Source of the DNA: an uncultured Dorea sp.
Lineage (GTDB): Bacteria > Bacillota > Clostridia > Lachnospirales > Lachnospiraceae
Direction of reading: 5' to 3'
Length of the DNA: 64,000 nucleotides
Assembly: GCA_910585725.1 (NCBI GenBank)
Contig: CAJUFA010000010.1
Location: forward strand, 46,690 to 110,689
In this document: positions 8,168 to 15,923 of the stretch, one piece after another
Numbering within the stretch: position 1 is the first letter of the stretch
Layout: the number at the start of each line of letters is the position of its first letter
The notes under the pieces: model-generated
The model's database searches: none
Told to the model about the DNA's origin: nothing
What the model saw: only the letters and a program-made list of their open reading frames with translations
Made by a program: the position numbers and the translations under genes

Positions 8168-9301
8168 ATGGACACAAGAGTAACGATTGCTTTTTTGAAA
8201 GAGAGAAGGAGAGAGATTTGCTTTTCCGTCGTATTTGCGGGAATCTTTGCAGCAGTATCTTATCTCTATAATATCCGTAGGGACGCAGTAGAATATGCTT
8301 TCTTGCTGGCGGCAGTCTGGTTGCTGTTGTCTGGCGCGGCGGATTACCTGAAGTATGTAAGAAAGCATAGGAATCTTGCGGAAGCGGAGAAGAATCTTGC
8401 GGCGGGGATTGCAGGGATTCCGGAGGCGGATACCCTTCTGGAGAAGGATTACCAGAGAATCCTGTCAAGATTATACGAGATGAAGATTGAGACGGAATCA
8501 ACAGGGCGGATTGTGAGACAGGAGATGATAGACTATTATGGGATGTGGGTGCATCAGATTAAGACGCCTATTTCAGCCATGCATGTTCTGATTCAGACGC
8601 TGGAAGGGATGCAGGTTACGGCATATGATTCCGAGGAAATTGGGGATACCTCAAGCTTAAGCGGAGCCGAGCATTATATAAAGGGTATGAAGTTGGAACT
8701 ATTTAAGATCGAGCAGTATGTGGAAATGGCGCTTACGTATCTGAGGATGGAGGATATGTCCTCAGATCTGTCTTTTAAGCTCCGTTCACTGGACGTTATG
8801 ATCAGGCAGGCGGTGCGCAAGTATTCCCAGATGTTTATATTAAAGAAGATCAAGCTTGAGTATGCGCCTGTGGAGACAGATGTATTGACAGACGAGAAAT
8901 GGCTGGTATTTGTACTGGAACAGATCTTATCAAACGCATTAAAGTATACTAAGAATAGTGGGGAGCGCGGGAGGATTTCCATCTATATGGAGGACGGCGT
9001 ATACGTGGAACAGGAAAATAATCCGGAGATAAATAGTATGAATAGTTCGGAGGAGACGGAGCGCTGCCTCGTGGTAGAAGATAACGGGATCGGGATCTCG
9101 CCGGAAGACCTTCCCCGGGTATTCGAAAAAGGATTCACGGGATATAACGGACGCACGGATAAGAAATCTACGGGAATCGGATTATATCTGTGCAAGTCTG
9201 TGATGGATAAGCTGCGTCATCAGATCTGGATTGAATCTGAAGTCGGAAAGGGTACGAAGGTGTATTTATCCCTTACGCGGAAGGCGATGCGGCATGAATA
9301 A
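8168..9301 (+). CDS. Intramembrane-sensing histidine kinase, BceS-like
   Basis: 377 residues. Two membrane helices near residues 17-35 and 42-58 are joined by only a few outside residues, so there is no real sensor domain. Such kinases read the state of a partner BceAB transporter. The H-box is WVHQIKTPISAMH with His129; the N-box is EQILSNALKY; the ATP lid motifs are VEDNGIGI and TGIGLYLCK. The partner transporter is probably the BceAB-like pair at 15156-17901, nearly 6 kb away. Confidence 0.9.
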   Translation: MDTRVTIAFLKERRREICFSVVFAGIFAAVSYLYNIRRDAVEYAFLLAAVWLLLSGAADYLKYVRKHRNLAEAEKNLAAGIAGIPEADTLLEKDYQRILSRLYEMKIETESTGRIVRQEMIDYYGMWVHQIKTPISAMHVLIQTLEGMQVTAYDSEEIGDTSSLSGAEHYIKGMKLELFKIEQYVEMALTYLRMEDMSSDLSFKLRSLDVMIRQAVRKYSQMFILKKIKLEYAPVETDVLTDEKWLVFVLEQILSNALKYTKNSGERGRISIYMEDGVYVEQENNPEINSMNSSEETERCLVVEDNGIGISPEDLPRVFEKGFTGYNGRTDKKSTGIGLYLCKSVMDKLRHQIWIESEVGKGTKVYLSLTRKAMRHE

Positions 9302-9324
9302 GTTCAATTATTGATTGTTCCTGT

Positions 9325-9354
9325 AATAACTTCGCAATAACTGCAAGGTATGAT
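9325..9354 (+). promoter_or_regulatory. Promoter and direct-repeat operator for the second two-component operon
   Basis: AATAACT occurs at 9325-9331 and again at 9336-9342, an 11-bp period typical of OmpR-family regulator sites, directly before TATGAT (9349-9354), which fits a -10 box. This suggests autoregulation by the response regulator at 9991. Visual match only. Confidence 0.4.
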
Positions 9355-9402
9355 AAACCTGCAATCTAAAACAGGGTTTTGACAGAGAAGGGAGCGAAGA
9401 TT

Positions 9403-9984
9403 ATGAACAAAACATGGAAGAGATTCAGAGTGATATTGACAGCGGCGGGGATGGCAATCTGCATGACGGCGGGACTGGGAATGGGAATCTACTGGTCCAG
9501 AGGACAGGCAGAGAAGACGGCGGTAGCGGCGGCAGCAAGGGAAATGGAATTCGAGTCCGGGGAGCCGGAAGAGATTGGCAGAGTATATCAGCCGCGAGCC
9601 GGTGAAGACAGTCTCTATAAGGATATTGTTTTAGACGAAGAGGTTGCAAAAGAGGTTTGTGATAGGTATAATCTTGATTATGACACGGTGAAGAGTAAGG
9701 ATGTGACCCGTGAGATGCGCAATTATGAGGAGGCTCTGTGGCTGATCAAGGATATGGGAGACTGCCCGCTCCTGGGACAGGAGTGGGGAAAAGGAGCGTT
9801 CGCTTCGCTGCAGATGTATATCCAGGAGATTTATGCCTTTGGCGACGGGGAAGAAGTCGTAAGAGAGATGTGTAAGGAATACGGGATCGACCCGGATAAG
9901 GCGGTGATTTCAGATTTGACGACAGAGCAGTTGATAGAAGTCGGAGAGAAGGCTTTCGAGACATCCGATCATCCAAAGGGGTAA
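9403..9984 (+). CDS. Secreted or membrane-anchored protein of unknown function
   Basis: 193 residues. The first 35 residues are a signal sequence or single anchor: basic MNKTWKRFR, then a hydrophobic stretch to GLGMGIYW. There is no lipobox Cys. The rest is soluble, acidic and mostly helical by appearance, with no family recognised. The ATG at 9403 follows GGGAGCG. It is 6 bp before a response regulator and sensor kinase, so it may be an accessory sensor or signal-binding protein for that pair; this is inferred from position. Confidence 0.7.
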   Translation: MNKTWKRFRVILTAAGMAICMTAGLGMGIYWSRGQAEKTAVAAAAREMEFESGEPEEIGRVYQPRAGEDSLYKDIVLDEEVAKEVCDRYNLDYDTVKSKDVTREMRNYEEALWLIKDMGDCPLLGQEWGKGAFASLQMYIQEIYAFGDGEEVVREMCKEYGIDPDKAVISDLTTEQLIEVGEKAFETSDHPKG

Positions 9985-9990
9985 GGAATT

Positions 9991-10656
9991 GTGGCGGATA
10001 TATTGATCGTAGAGGATGACAGGAGAATTAACGAACTCATCCGAAGAACTCTAACTATGACAGGACATATAGGGCTTCCGGCTTATTCCGGCCGGGAAGC
10101 CCTGTCTGTGCTGGAAGAGAAACGGATCGATCTGATCCTGTTGGATATCGGTCTGCCGGATATGGACGGCTTCGCATTGATGCGGCAGATTGCCAGGGAA
10201 TTTAACGGGATTCCGGTGATCTGTGTGACTGCAAGAGACGAGGTTCCGGATCGGGTGAAGGGGTTAAAAGGCGGCGCGGAAGATTATATCGTGAAGCCTT
10301 TTGCCGTGGAAGAATTGCTTGCGAGAGTTCAGGTGGTGCTCAGGCGGTTTCATAAGGAACAAAGTATCTTCCATATTCATGACGTAGAGGTGGACCTGGC
10401 GGGCGCTGACGTGAAGAAAGAAGGGAAACATGTAGACCTCACTAAGCAGGAGTACGAACTCCTTAAGGTTCTGCTTCTGAATAAGAATATCGCGCTTTCC
10501 AGGGAACGTCTTCTGGAGCTTGCCTGGGGGATGGATTTCTATGGGGATGACCGTACTGTGGATGTGCATATTAGGAGACTTCGACAGAAGCTCGGTTTAG
10601 AGAATGAGATCAAGACTATATTCCGATATGGATACCGGTTAGAGTTGGAGAGATAA
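9991..10656 (+). CDS. OmpR-family response regulator
   Basis: 221 residues. Receiver with phospho-acceptor Asp52 (LLDIGLPDMDG) and Lys102 (VKPFAV); winged-helix domain from about 125 to 220 with the DRTVDVHIRRLRQKLG recognition region. GTG start behind AAGGAATT. One base separates its stop from the kinase ATG, so the two are co-translated. It belongs to the VanR/PhoP-like group by general sequence. Confidence 0.92.
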   Translation: MADILIVEDDRRINELIRRTLTMTGHIGLPAYSGREALSVLEEKRIDLILLDIGLPDMDGFALMRQIAREFNGIPVICVTARDEVPDRVKGLKGGAEDYIVKPFAVEELLARVQVVLRRFHKEQSIFHIHDVEVDLAGADVKKEGKHVDLTKQEYELLKVLLLNKNIALSRERLLELAWGMDFYGDDRTVDVHIRRLRQKLGLENEIKTIFRYGYRLELER

Positions 10657-10657
10657 G

Positions 10658-11815
10658 ATGCAGTTATGGAAGAAGAATTTTCTGGTAATTTATGGCATAT
10701 TCCTTGTAGTTGTCAATGCAGGACTCTTTCTTTTGGATAATTATATTTCAAGGAATGAGGCGAGTCTGTGGATCGATCAGGCACAAAAAAGCGAGAGAAG
10801 TATCTATTATCTGGCCGCCGGGCTTAAGGAGGAAGAGATTAGTCGGATGTCCATGAATCTGAACGATGCGGCCGAAAGATACGAAGAATCAGGTATACTT
10901 ATCCGAGTGCGCGTCAACGAATATATTGCGGCGGACCATTTTCCCATAGAACAGACGCCGGAAGAGGTATTGGAAGGGCCGTTGATTGAGGTCCGAAGGA
11001 TCAGGGGAGAACGCTGGCTGGTTATTCAGGAGGCGGGAAGAGAAGGGGAAGATTTGATTGTGGTAGAGTATGCGCAGGAGTTGGAGGGTCTGTCGCGGAT
11101 TCAGACGATAAGAATGTGGATATTCTGCGGAGCGGGATTGGTATTTTCAGGAATCATGGGATTATTCCTATATTATACCATGCGGCGGATCAACCGACCG
11201 ATAAACCAGATTGCTCATGAGCTTCGGACGCCTCTCACCGGAATCCGTGGTTATGCGGAATATATGATGATGGGGAAGCTTTCGGAAGAAGATCAGTTTT
11301 TTGCCGCCGGTCAGATCGTGGAGAGCGCGAAGCATCTGGAGGACGTTACGGAGAAGCTGTTGATCATGGGAAATGTACGGGAAGGTGCGATTCGGATTGA
11401 AAGAATGGATATTGGGCAGATGTTTCTCAAAATAGAAGAAAAATATCCGATTGTCGAGACCGACTGTGGGTTAGAATTTCTGAACGGAGATAAAGCGTTA
11501 GTATTCTGCCTGCTTGACAACCTGACAGCCAATGCGGTCAGAGCCGGAAACAGAGTCAGAATCACGGCAAGCGAAGAAGGAATTCGTATCTGGAATAACG
11601 GGGAACCTATGGATGAGAAAATATTAAAGGATATCAATAGGGGGCAGGATCTGTCCGCGAGCCGTATGGGGAGGCATGGATACGGCATCCAGGTATGCCG
11701 GGAGATTGCCAAAGCACATGGATGGAAGCTTCGGTTTCGGTCGTCCAAAGAAGAAGGGACAGAAGTCTTTTGCCAGATTACCCCGGATATCAGAACCAAT
11801 AATTTTAATGTATAG
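10658..11815 (+). CDS. Sensor histidine kinase
   Basis: 385 residues. Membrane helices at about 10-28 and 153-175 enclose an extracytoplasmic sensor of about 125 residues. His188 lies in QIAHELRTPLTG. The ATPase domain holds LLDNLTANAVRAG (N-box) and HGYGIQVCREIAKAHG (G2). The linker between the second helix and the H-box is very short, so no full HAMP domain is present. Pairs with the regulator just upstream and probably with the secreted protein at 9403. Confidence 0.9.
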   Translation: MQLWKKNFLVIYGIFLVVVNAGLFLLDNYISRNEASLWIDQAQKSERSIYYLAAGLKEEEISRMSMNLNDAAERYEESGILIRVRVNEYIAADHFPIEQTPEEVLEGPLIEVRRIRGERWLVIQEAGREGEDLIVVEYAQELEGLSRIQTIRMWIFCGAGLVFSGIMGLFLYYTMRRINRPINQIAHELRTPLTGIRGYAEYMMMGKLSEEDQFFAAGQIVESAKHLEDVTEKLLIMGNVREGAIRIERMDIGQMFLKIEEKYPIVETDCGLEFLNGDKALVFCLLDNLTANAVRAGNRVRITASEEGIRIWNNGEPMDEKILKDINRGQDLSASRMGRHGYGIQVCREIAKAHGWKLRFRSSKEEGTEVFCQITPDIRTNNFNV

Positions 11816-11830
11816 CAGAGGAGAAGTTGA

Positions 11831-13084
11831 ATGTACGACCGTTTTAAAGGAAGGGTGTATAGTGTAGGAGATGGATTTTGTTACGAAGGAATAATTAAAG
11901 AAAATACTTCCAATAGCTATCATTTTGTGATAGATTGTGGCAGTCAGGCGCCTAAAAACAGGAAGCAAAAAGTAGGAGAATTATCAAGTACAACAGAATG
12001 TAATAGTCGGTTGAAGGAAATAACAGATGAGATAGTTAGTAATGGAGATCATATTGATTTGTTTATATTAACACATCTGCATGTCGATCATTATAACGGG
12101 ATTAAGATGCTTTTTCAAAGCGGGATTCCGGATATGATTATAATGCCTTATTTATATCCGGAAGAAAGATTATGCTTAATAATAAATAACGATATGGATG
12201 ACGATGATTCCCTATTTTTGGCAGATCCGTATACTACTGTTTTGAATTTGGCAAAAGAAAGTAATCCCGACGCGAAATTAATTTTGTTTAGAGGAAATGT
12301 AGACAACGTTGACGATGATGATCTTGATGACAGGCAGACCGACGACTCAATCGTATGGGGAGTACCATATGAAGATTCTGAATATATATTGGAGGTGGAA
12401 GATATCAGACTGTCTGACGCGGAAGTAGTAAGCGTCACCCAAAAGAATATAGAAATTTTTGACGGTATTTGGGTATTTAAATTTTTTAATTTGGAAATAG
12501 ATAAAGCTGATATTGATGTATTAAAAAAAATAGTCGGAAAATTGACGGCAAAACACTTGTATAACAATATTGCTAGCCTAAAAAAACAGTATAAAAAGAT
12601 TGCTAAAAATCTTTTTAATGATTTTAATAATACTTCAATTGTTACATATCATGCTCCGTTTCATAATTATAGTAGATGTGGGACTTTAATAACCGGAGAT
12701 ATTGACTTGAATCATAATATTGTTGATTCGATATTGGATTATTTTAATAACGAAATGGATAAAATCGGACTGTTTTCTATACCGCATCATGGATCTAAGG
12801 CAAATTGGAATAAAAAATTGATTGATAGCGGGGTTTTAAAAAGTAGCATATGTTTTGCTTCTACACATAATTATTACTCAAATAGAATGATGCCTGATAT
12901 GATGTCTGATCTGAGATGTCAAAATATTTGTGCGTTAGTAGTAGATGAAAATCGTTTTAGTGAAATTGAGCAGATTATTGATAATTCATATTCTCCATAC
13001 ATTTTAAATAAAAGTCATAAAAACTATAAAATAGAGGCTTTGTTAGGAAAAGAGCCTGTAAGAATGATTATAATACGGCCATAA
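11831..13084 (+). CDS. ComEC-like metallo-beta-lactamase-fold hydrolase
   Basis: 417 residues without signal peptide or membrane helices. The metal-binding motif THLHVDHYNG is at 81-90 (His82, His84, Asp86, His87), TGD at 288-290, and PHHGS at 318-322. HHGS is the hallmark of the ComEC/Rec2-type MBL domain, which in ComEC is thought to be a nuclease. An insertion of about 150 residues rich in Asp (110-260) is unusual. It follows the kinase gene by 15 bp, but its composition (clearly more AT-rich) differs from the kinase, so it looks inserted. It may act on nucleic acid; the substrate is unknown. Confidence 0.8.
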   Translation: MYDRFKGRVYSVGDGFCYEGIIKENTSNSYHFVIDCGSQAPKNRKQKVGELSSTTECNSRLKEITDEIVSNGDHIDLFILTHLHVDHYNGIKMLFQSGIPDMIIMPYLYPEERLCLIINNDMDDDDSLFLADPYTTVLNLAKESNPDAKLILFRGNVDNVDDDDLDDRQTDDSIVWGVPYEDSEYILEVEDIRLSDAEVVSVTQKNIEIFDGIWVFKFFNLEIDKADIDVLKKIVGKLTAKHLYNNIASLKKQYKKIAKNLFNDFNNTSIVTYHAPFHNYSRCGTLITGDIDLNHNIVDSILDYFNNEMDKIGLFSIPHHGSKANWNKKLIDSGVLKSSICFASTHNYYSNRMMPDMMSDLRCQNICALVVDENRFSEIEQIIDNSYSPYILNKSHKNYKIEALLGKEPVRMIIIRP

Positions 13085-13278
13085 AAATTGGGCCGATGTT
13101 TGAGGTTATTCTCACAAGTCTGTCAATTCTACTTATGGAAAGCCAGATGTGCCGTGCCCAAAATGATTGTTTCCTGTGATTTGTTGTTCTGTGTTCTGGG
13201 GAATTACTTACAGAAAAATTAAAAAGAGTCGATAGTAGTCATAGATATATTTGAAATAACTATTTGATCGGAGGATTT
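13085..13278. other. Spacer between MBL and rtcB genes
   Basis: 194 bp with no gene. The first half is slightly more GC-rich than the flanking genes. GGAGG at 13270-13274 is the rtcB ribosome binding site. No clear promoter or terminator was found, so it is open whether rtcB is co-transcribed with the MBL gene. Confidence 0.4.
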
Positions 13279-14484
13279 ATGATAGAGTTAAGAGGAAAAT
13301 ATAACGAAGCAAAAGTTTTTACCGACGTAGTAGACGAAGCGTCTATTTCGCAGGTGCTTCTTTTACTTAATCAAGAATTTGTGGTTGGAAGTAAGATTAG
13401 ACTTATGCCGGATATTCACGCCGGATCTGGATGTACAATCGGTACTACTATGACTATTACAGATAAGATCGTACCTAATCTGGTAGGGGTAGATATCGGA
13501 TGCGGCATGGAAGTTATTAAGATTAAAGAAAGAAATATGGAGTTACAAAAGCTTGATAAATTGATTTATGAAAGGATTCCGTCTGGATTTAATATTAGAG
13601 AAAAAGCTCATAGATATTTTAAGGAAATTAATCTGGACGACTTATATTGTTATAAACAGATAGACATAAGACGGGCCGAGAAGAGCATGGGGACATTGGG
13701 CGGTGGTAATCATTTTATAGAAGCTAATAAAGATAGCGAGGGGAATATTTATATCGTAGTGCATTCAGGCAGTCGCCATTTGGGATTGGAAGTTGCCAAA
13801 TATTACCAAGAGGAAGGCTATAAGAAATTGAATGGATCGACACAAAAAGATATCGATGCTTTGATTATGGATTTGAAAGCACAGGGAAGACAGAAAGAGA
13901 TTCAGAAAAGTATTGCTGCGTTGAAAAATACAAAGAGAACTAATATTCCTAGACAATTGGCGTACGTATCGGATGAATTGTTCTTACAATATATACATGA
14001 TATGAGAATCGTTCAAAATTATGCCGAATTGAATCGAAAAGCAATGATGGATGAAATTGTAAAAGGAATGAAATTACATATTGTAGATCAATTTACAACG
14101 ATTCATAATTACATAGATACAGATTCTATGATCTTAAGAAAGGGAGCTGTATCTGCAATGGATGGAGAAAAGCTGATTATACCTATCAATATGAGGGATG
14201 GTTCCTTAATTTGTATTGGGAAAGGAAACGATGAGTGGAATCAATCTGCGCCTCATGGAGCAGGGAGATTAATGAGCAGGTCGGCAGCGAAAGAATCATT
14301 TACGGTTTCAGAATTTAAGAAACAAATGGAAGGTATTTTTACCACGTCTGTTAACCGGGATACTCTGGACGAATGCCCGATGGCATACAAAGGGATTGAT
14401 GATATTGTAAATAACATAGATGAAACGGTTGATATTAATAGAATTATAAAGCCAATATATAATTTTAAAGCGAGTGGGGATTAA
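13279..14484 (+). CDS. rtcB: RtcB-family RNA ligase
   Basis: 401 residues, full length for the bacterial RtcB family. RtcB joins RNA 2',3'-cyclic phosphate or 3'-phosphate ends to 5'-OH ends using GTP and Mn2+. Conserved residues seen: Asp72 and Cys75 (VGVDIGCGM), Asn144/His145 (GGGNHF), His162 (VHSGSRH), His276, and His326 in the guanylylation loop PHGAGRLMSR. There is no archease or RtcA next to it. Start at 13279 behind GGAGG. It is AT-rich and lies in the block between the two halves of the Bce locus, next to an MBL hydrolase, which suggests RNA repair or an end-processing role in stress or defence. Confidence 0.93.
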   Translation: MIELRGKYNEAKVFTDVVDEASISQVLLLLNQEFVVGSKIRLMPDIHAGSGCTIGTTMTITDKIVPNLVGVDIGCGMEVIKIKERNMELQKLDKLIYERIPSGFNIREKAHRYFKEINLDDLYCYKQIDIRRAEKSMGTLGGGNHFIEANKDSEGNIYIVVHSGSRHLGLEVAKYYQEEGYKKLNGSTQKDIDALIMDLKAQGRQKEIQKSIAALKNTKRTNIPRQLAYVSDELFLQYIHDMRIVQNYAELNRKAMMDEIVKGMKLHIVDQFTTIHNYIDTDSMILRKGAVSAMDGEKLIIPINMRDGSLICIGKGNDEWNQSAPHGAGRLMSRSAAKESFTVSEFKKQMEGIFTTSVNRDTLDECPMAYKGIDDIVNNIDETVDINRIIKPIYNFKASGD

Positions 14485-14561
14485 TGATTATAGAACAGGG
14501 GATAATATGATGAATAATTTCATGAATATATGATGTTGGATGTCAGAAAGGGATTTTTACT

Positions 14562-14960
14562 GTGATAGAGATTGATTATTTTATATCATTACCACAATTG
14601 CAGAAATTATCTGATTTTAAATTACGCCAGTTAATGTTGTGTGCAGAGTGTGAGATGAAAGAAATTACCCGTGCAAAATGTACGTATTATATGTGTGTTA
14701 TGGAAAGCAATAGAAGAAATTACGATAAATGGCCGTGTGAAATGGATGTTATTTCGTATGTAGATATATATGATGAAGATAATAATGTGATTTTTGGATA
14801 TGGCGATCATTATACGATGTATGTTATTAAGGGGGCGGTGTTGGTATATGACAATCAATGGATTCCATACTTATTTGGCAGCAATGAGGAAGATCCCATG
14901 TGTATTTGGAAATATTTCTGTGTGTCTAGAGATGGGATTGTCAGGTATAATGACGCTTAA
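14562..14960 (+). CDS. Protein of unknown function
   Basis: 132 residues, GTG start with weak AAGGGA upstream. Mixed helix and strand; rich in Tyr, Cys and Met (CTYYMCVMES), with no signal peptide or membrane segment. No family recognised. It has the low GC content of the MBL and rtcB genes, lies 77 bp after rtcB and is the last gene of that block. A TGA follows at 14958 before the Bce transporter promoter region. Confidence 0.65.
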   Translation: MIEIDYFISLPQLQKLSDFKLRQLMLCAECEMKEITRAKCTYYMCVMESNRRNYDKWPCEMDVISYVDIYDEDNNVIFGYGDHYTMYVIKGAVLVYDNQWIPYLFGSNEEDPMCIWKYFCVSRDGIVRYNDA

Positions 14961-15025
14961 TGAATTGCGACAGTTACTGTATGGGACATTGGCAGATATA
15001 AACAGCTTTGTTTATTTTTACTTCC

Positions 15026-15039
15026 TTACAAAACTGTAA
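15026..15039. promoter_or_regulatory. BceR-type operator
   Basis: TTACA-AAAC-TGTAA, a perfect match to the TNACA-N4-TGTAA site known for BceR-like regulators. It lies 117 bp before the ABC ATPase gene and upstream of its promoter, as expected for an activator. Confidence 0.6.
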
Positions 15040-15070
15040 GAATAGAAGAGGAAAATGTCACCCAATTCGA

Positions 15071-15099
15071 TGGAATGGCATTTCTTTTTTTATTATAAT
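15071..15099 (+). promoter_or_regulatory. Promoter of the Bce-type transporter operon
   Basis: TATAAT at 15094-15099 with a poor -35 (TGGAAT, 15071-15076) at 17-bp spacing. A good -10 with a weak -35 fits a promoter that needs the response regulator bound at 15026. Confidence 0.5.
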
Positions 15100-15155
15100 T
15101 ATCCTTGTAAACAAGAAGAAATCAATAGACATAGTTGTGAAAGGACGGATATCTG

Positions 15156-15923
15156 ATGGCATTGTTAGAAGTAAAGAATGTAAAGAAAATATACACGACC
15201 AGATTTGGCGGGAACCAGGTGGAAGCGTTGAGAGATGTGAATTTTTCTGTGGAGCCAAGGGAATATGTGGCGATTATGGGGGAATCAGGCTCCGGAAAGA
15301 CGACGCTTTTAAATATTCTTGCGGCTCTTGATAAGCCGACCGGAGGCAAAGTCTATCTGAAAGGCAAGGATTTAAGTTCGGTAAGGGAGAAGGAGATCGC
15401 AGCGTTTCGCCGGCAGAATCTGGGGTTTGTGTTTCAGGACTTTAATCTTCTGGATACGTTTTCACTTAAAGATAATATCTTTCTTCCGCTGGTACTTTCC
15501 GGCAAGAAATACGAGGAAATGGCGAAGAGAATCCAACCGATTGCGCGGATGCTTGAGATCGAGGAGATCCTGGAGAAGTTCCCCTATGAAGTGTCCGGAG
15601 GGCAGAAGCAGAGAGCGGCGGTTGCAAGGGCGCTGATTACGAAGCCGCAGCTGATTCTGGCGGACGAACCAACAGGGGCGTTGGATTCCAGAGCAGCGGA
15701 CGGGCTTCTGAATCTCTTCATGACGATCAATGAGGAGGGGCAGACAATCCTTATGGTGACGCACAGTGTCAAGGCGGCGAGTACTGCGAAGAGGGTATTG
15801 TTTATCAAAGACGGAGAAGTATTTCATCAGTTGTACCGCGGCAATCTTACCAATGAACAGATGTATCAGAAGATTTCCGATACGCTGACGGTATTGACGA
15901 CAGGAGGTGACAGGGTTGAGTAG
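15156..15923 (+). CDS. Bce-type ABC transporter ATP-binding subunit
   Basis: 255 residues. Walker A GESGSGKTT (42-50), signature VSGGQKQRAAVARAL, Walker B LILADEPTGALDS, H-loop VTHSV. MacB/BceA-type ATPase. The permease gene overlaps its 3' end. With the FtsX-like permease it would remove or detoxify cell-wall-active peptides (bacitracin, lantibiotics) and signal to the BceS-like kinase. RBS AAAGGACG. Confidence 0.93.
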   Translation: MALLEVKNVKKIYTTRFGGNQVEALRDVNFSVEPREYVAIMGESGSGKTTLLNILAALDKPTGGKVYLKGKDLSSVREKEIAAFRRQNLGFVFQDFNLLDTFSLKDNIFLPLVLSGKKYEEMAKRIQPIARMLEIEEILEKFPYEVSGGQKQRAAVARALITKPQLILADEPTGALDSRAADGLLNLFMTINEEGQTILMVTHSVKAASTAKRVLFIKDGEVFHQLYRGNLTNEQMYQKISDTLTVLTTGGDRVE

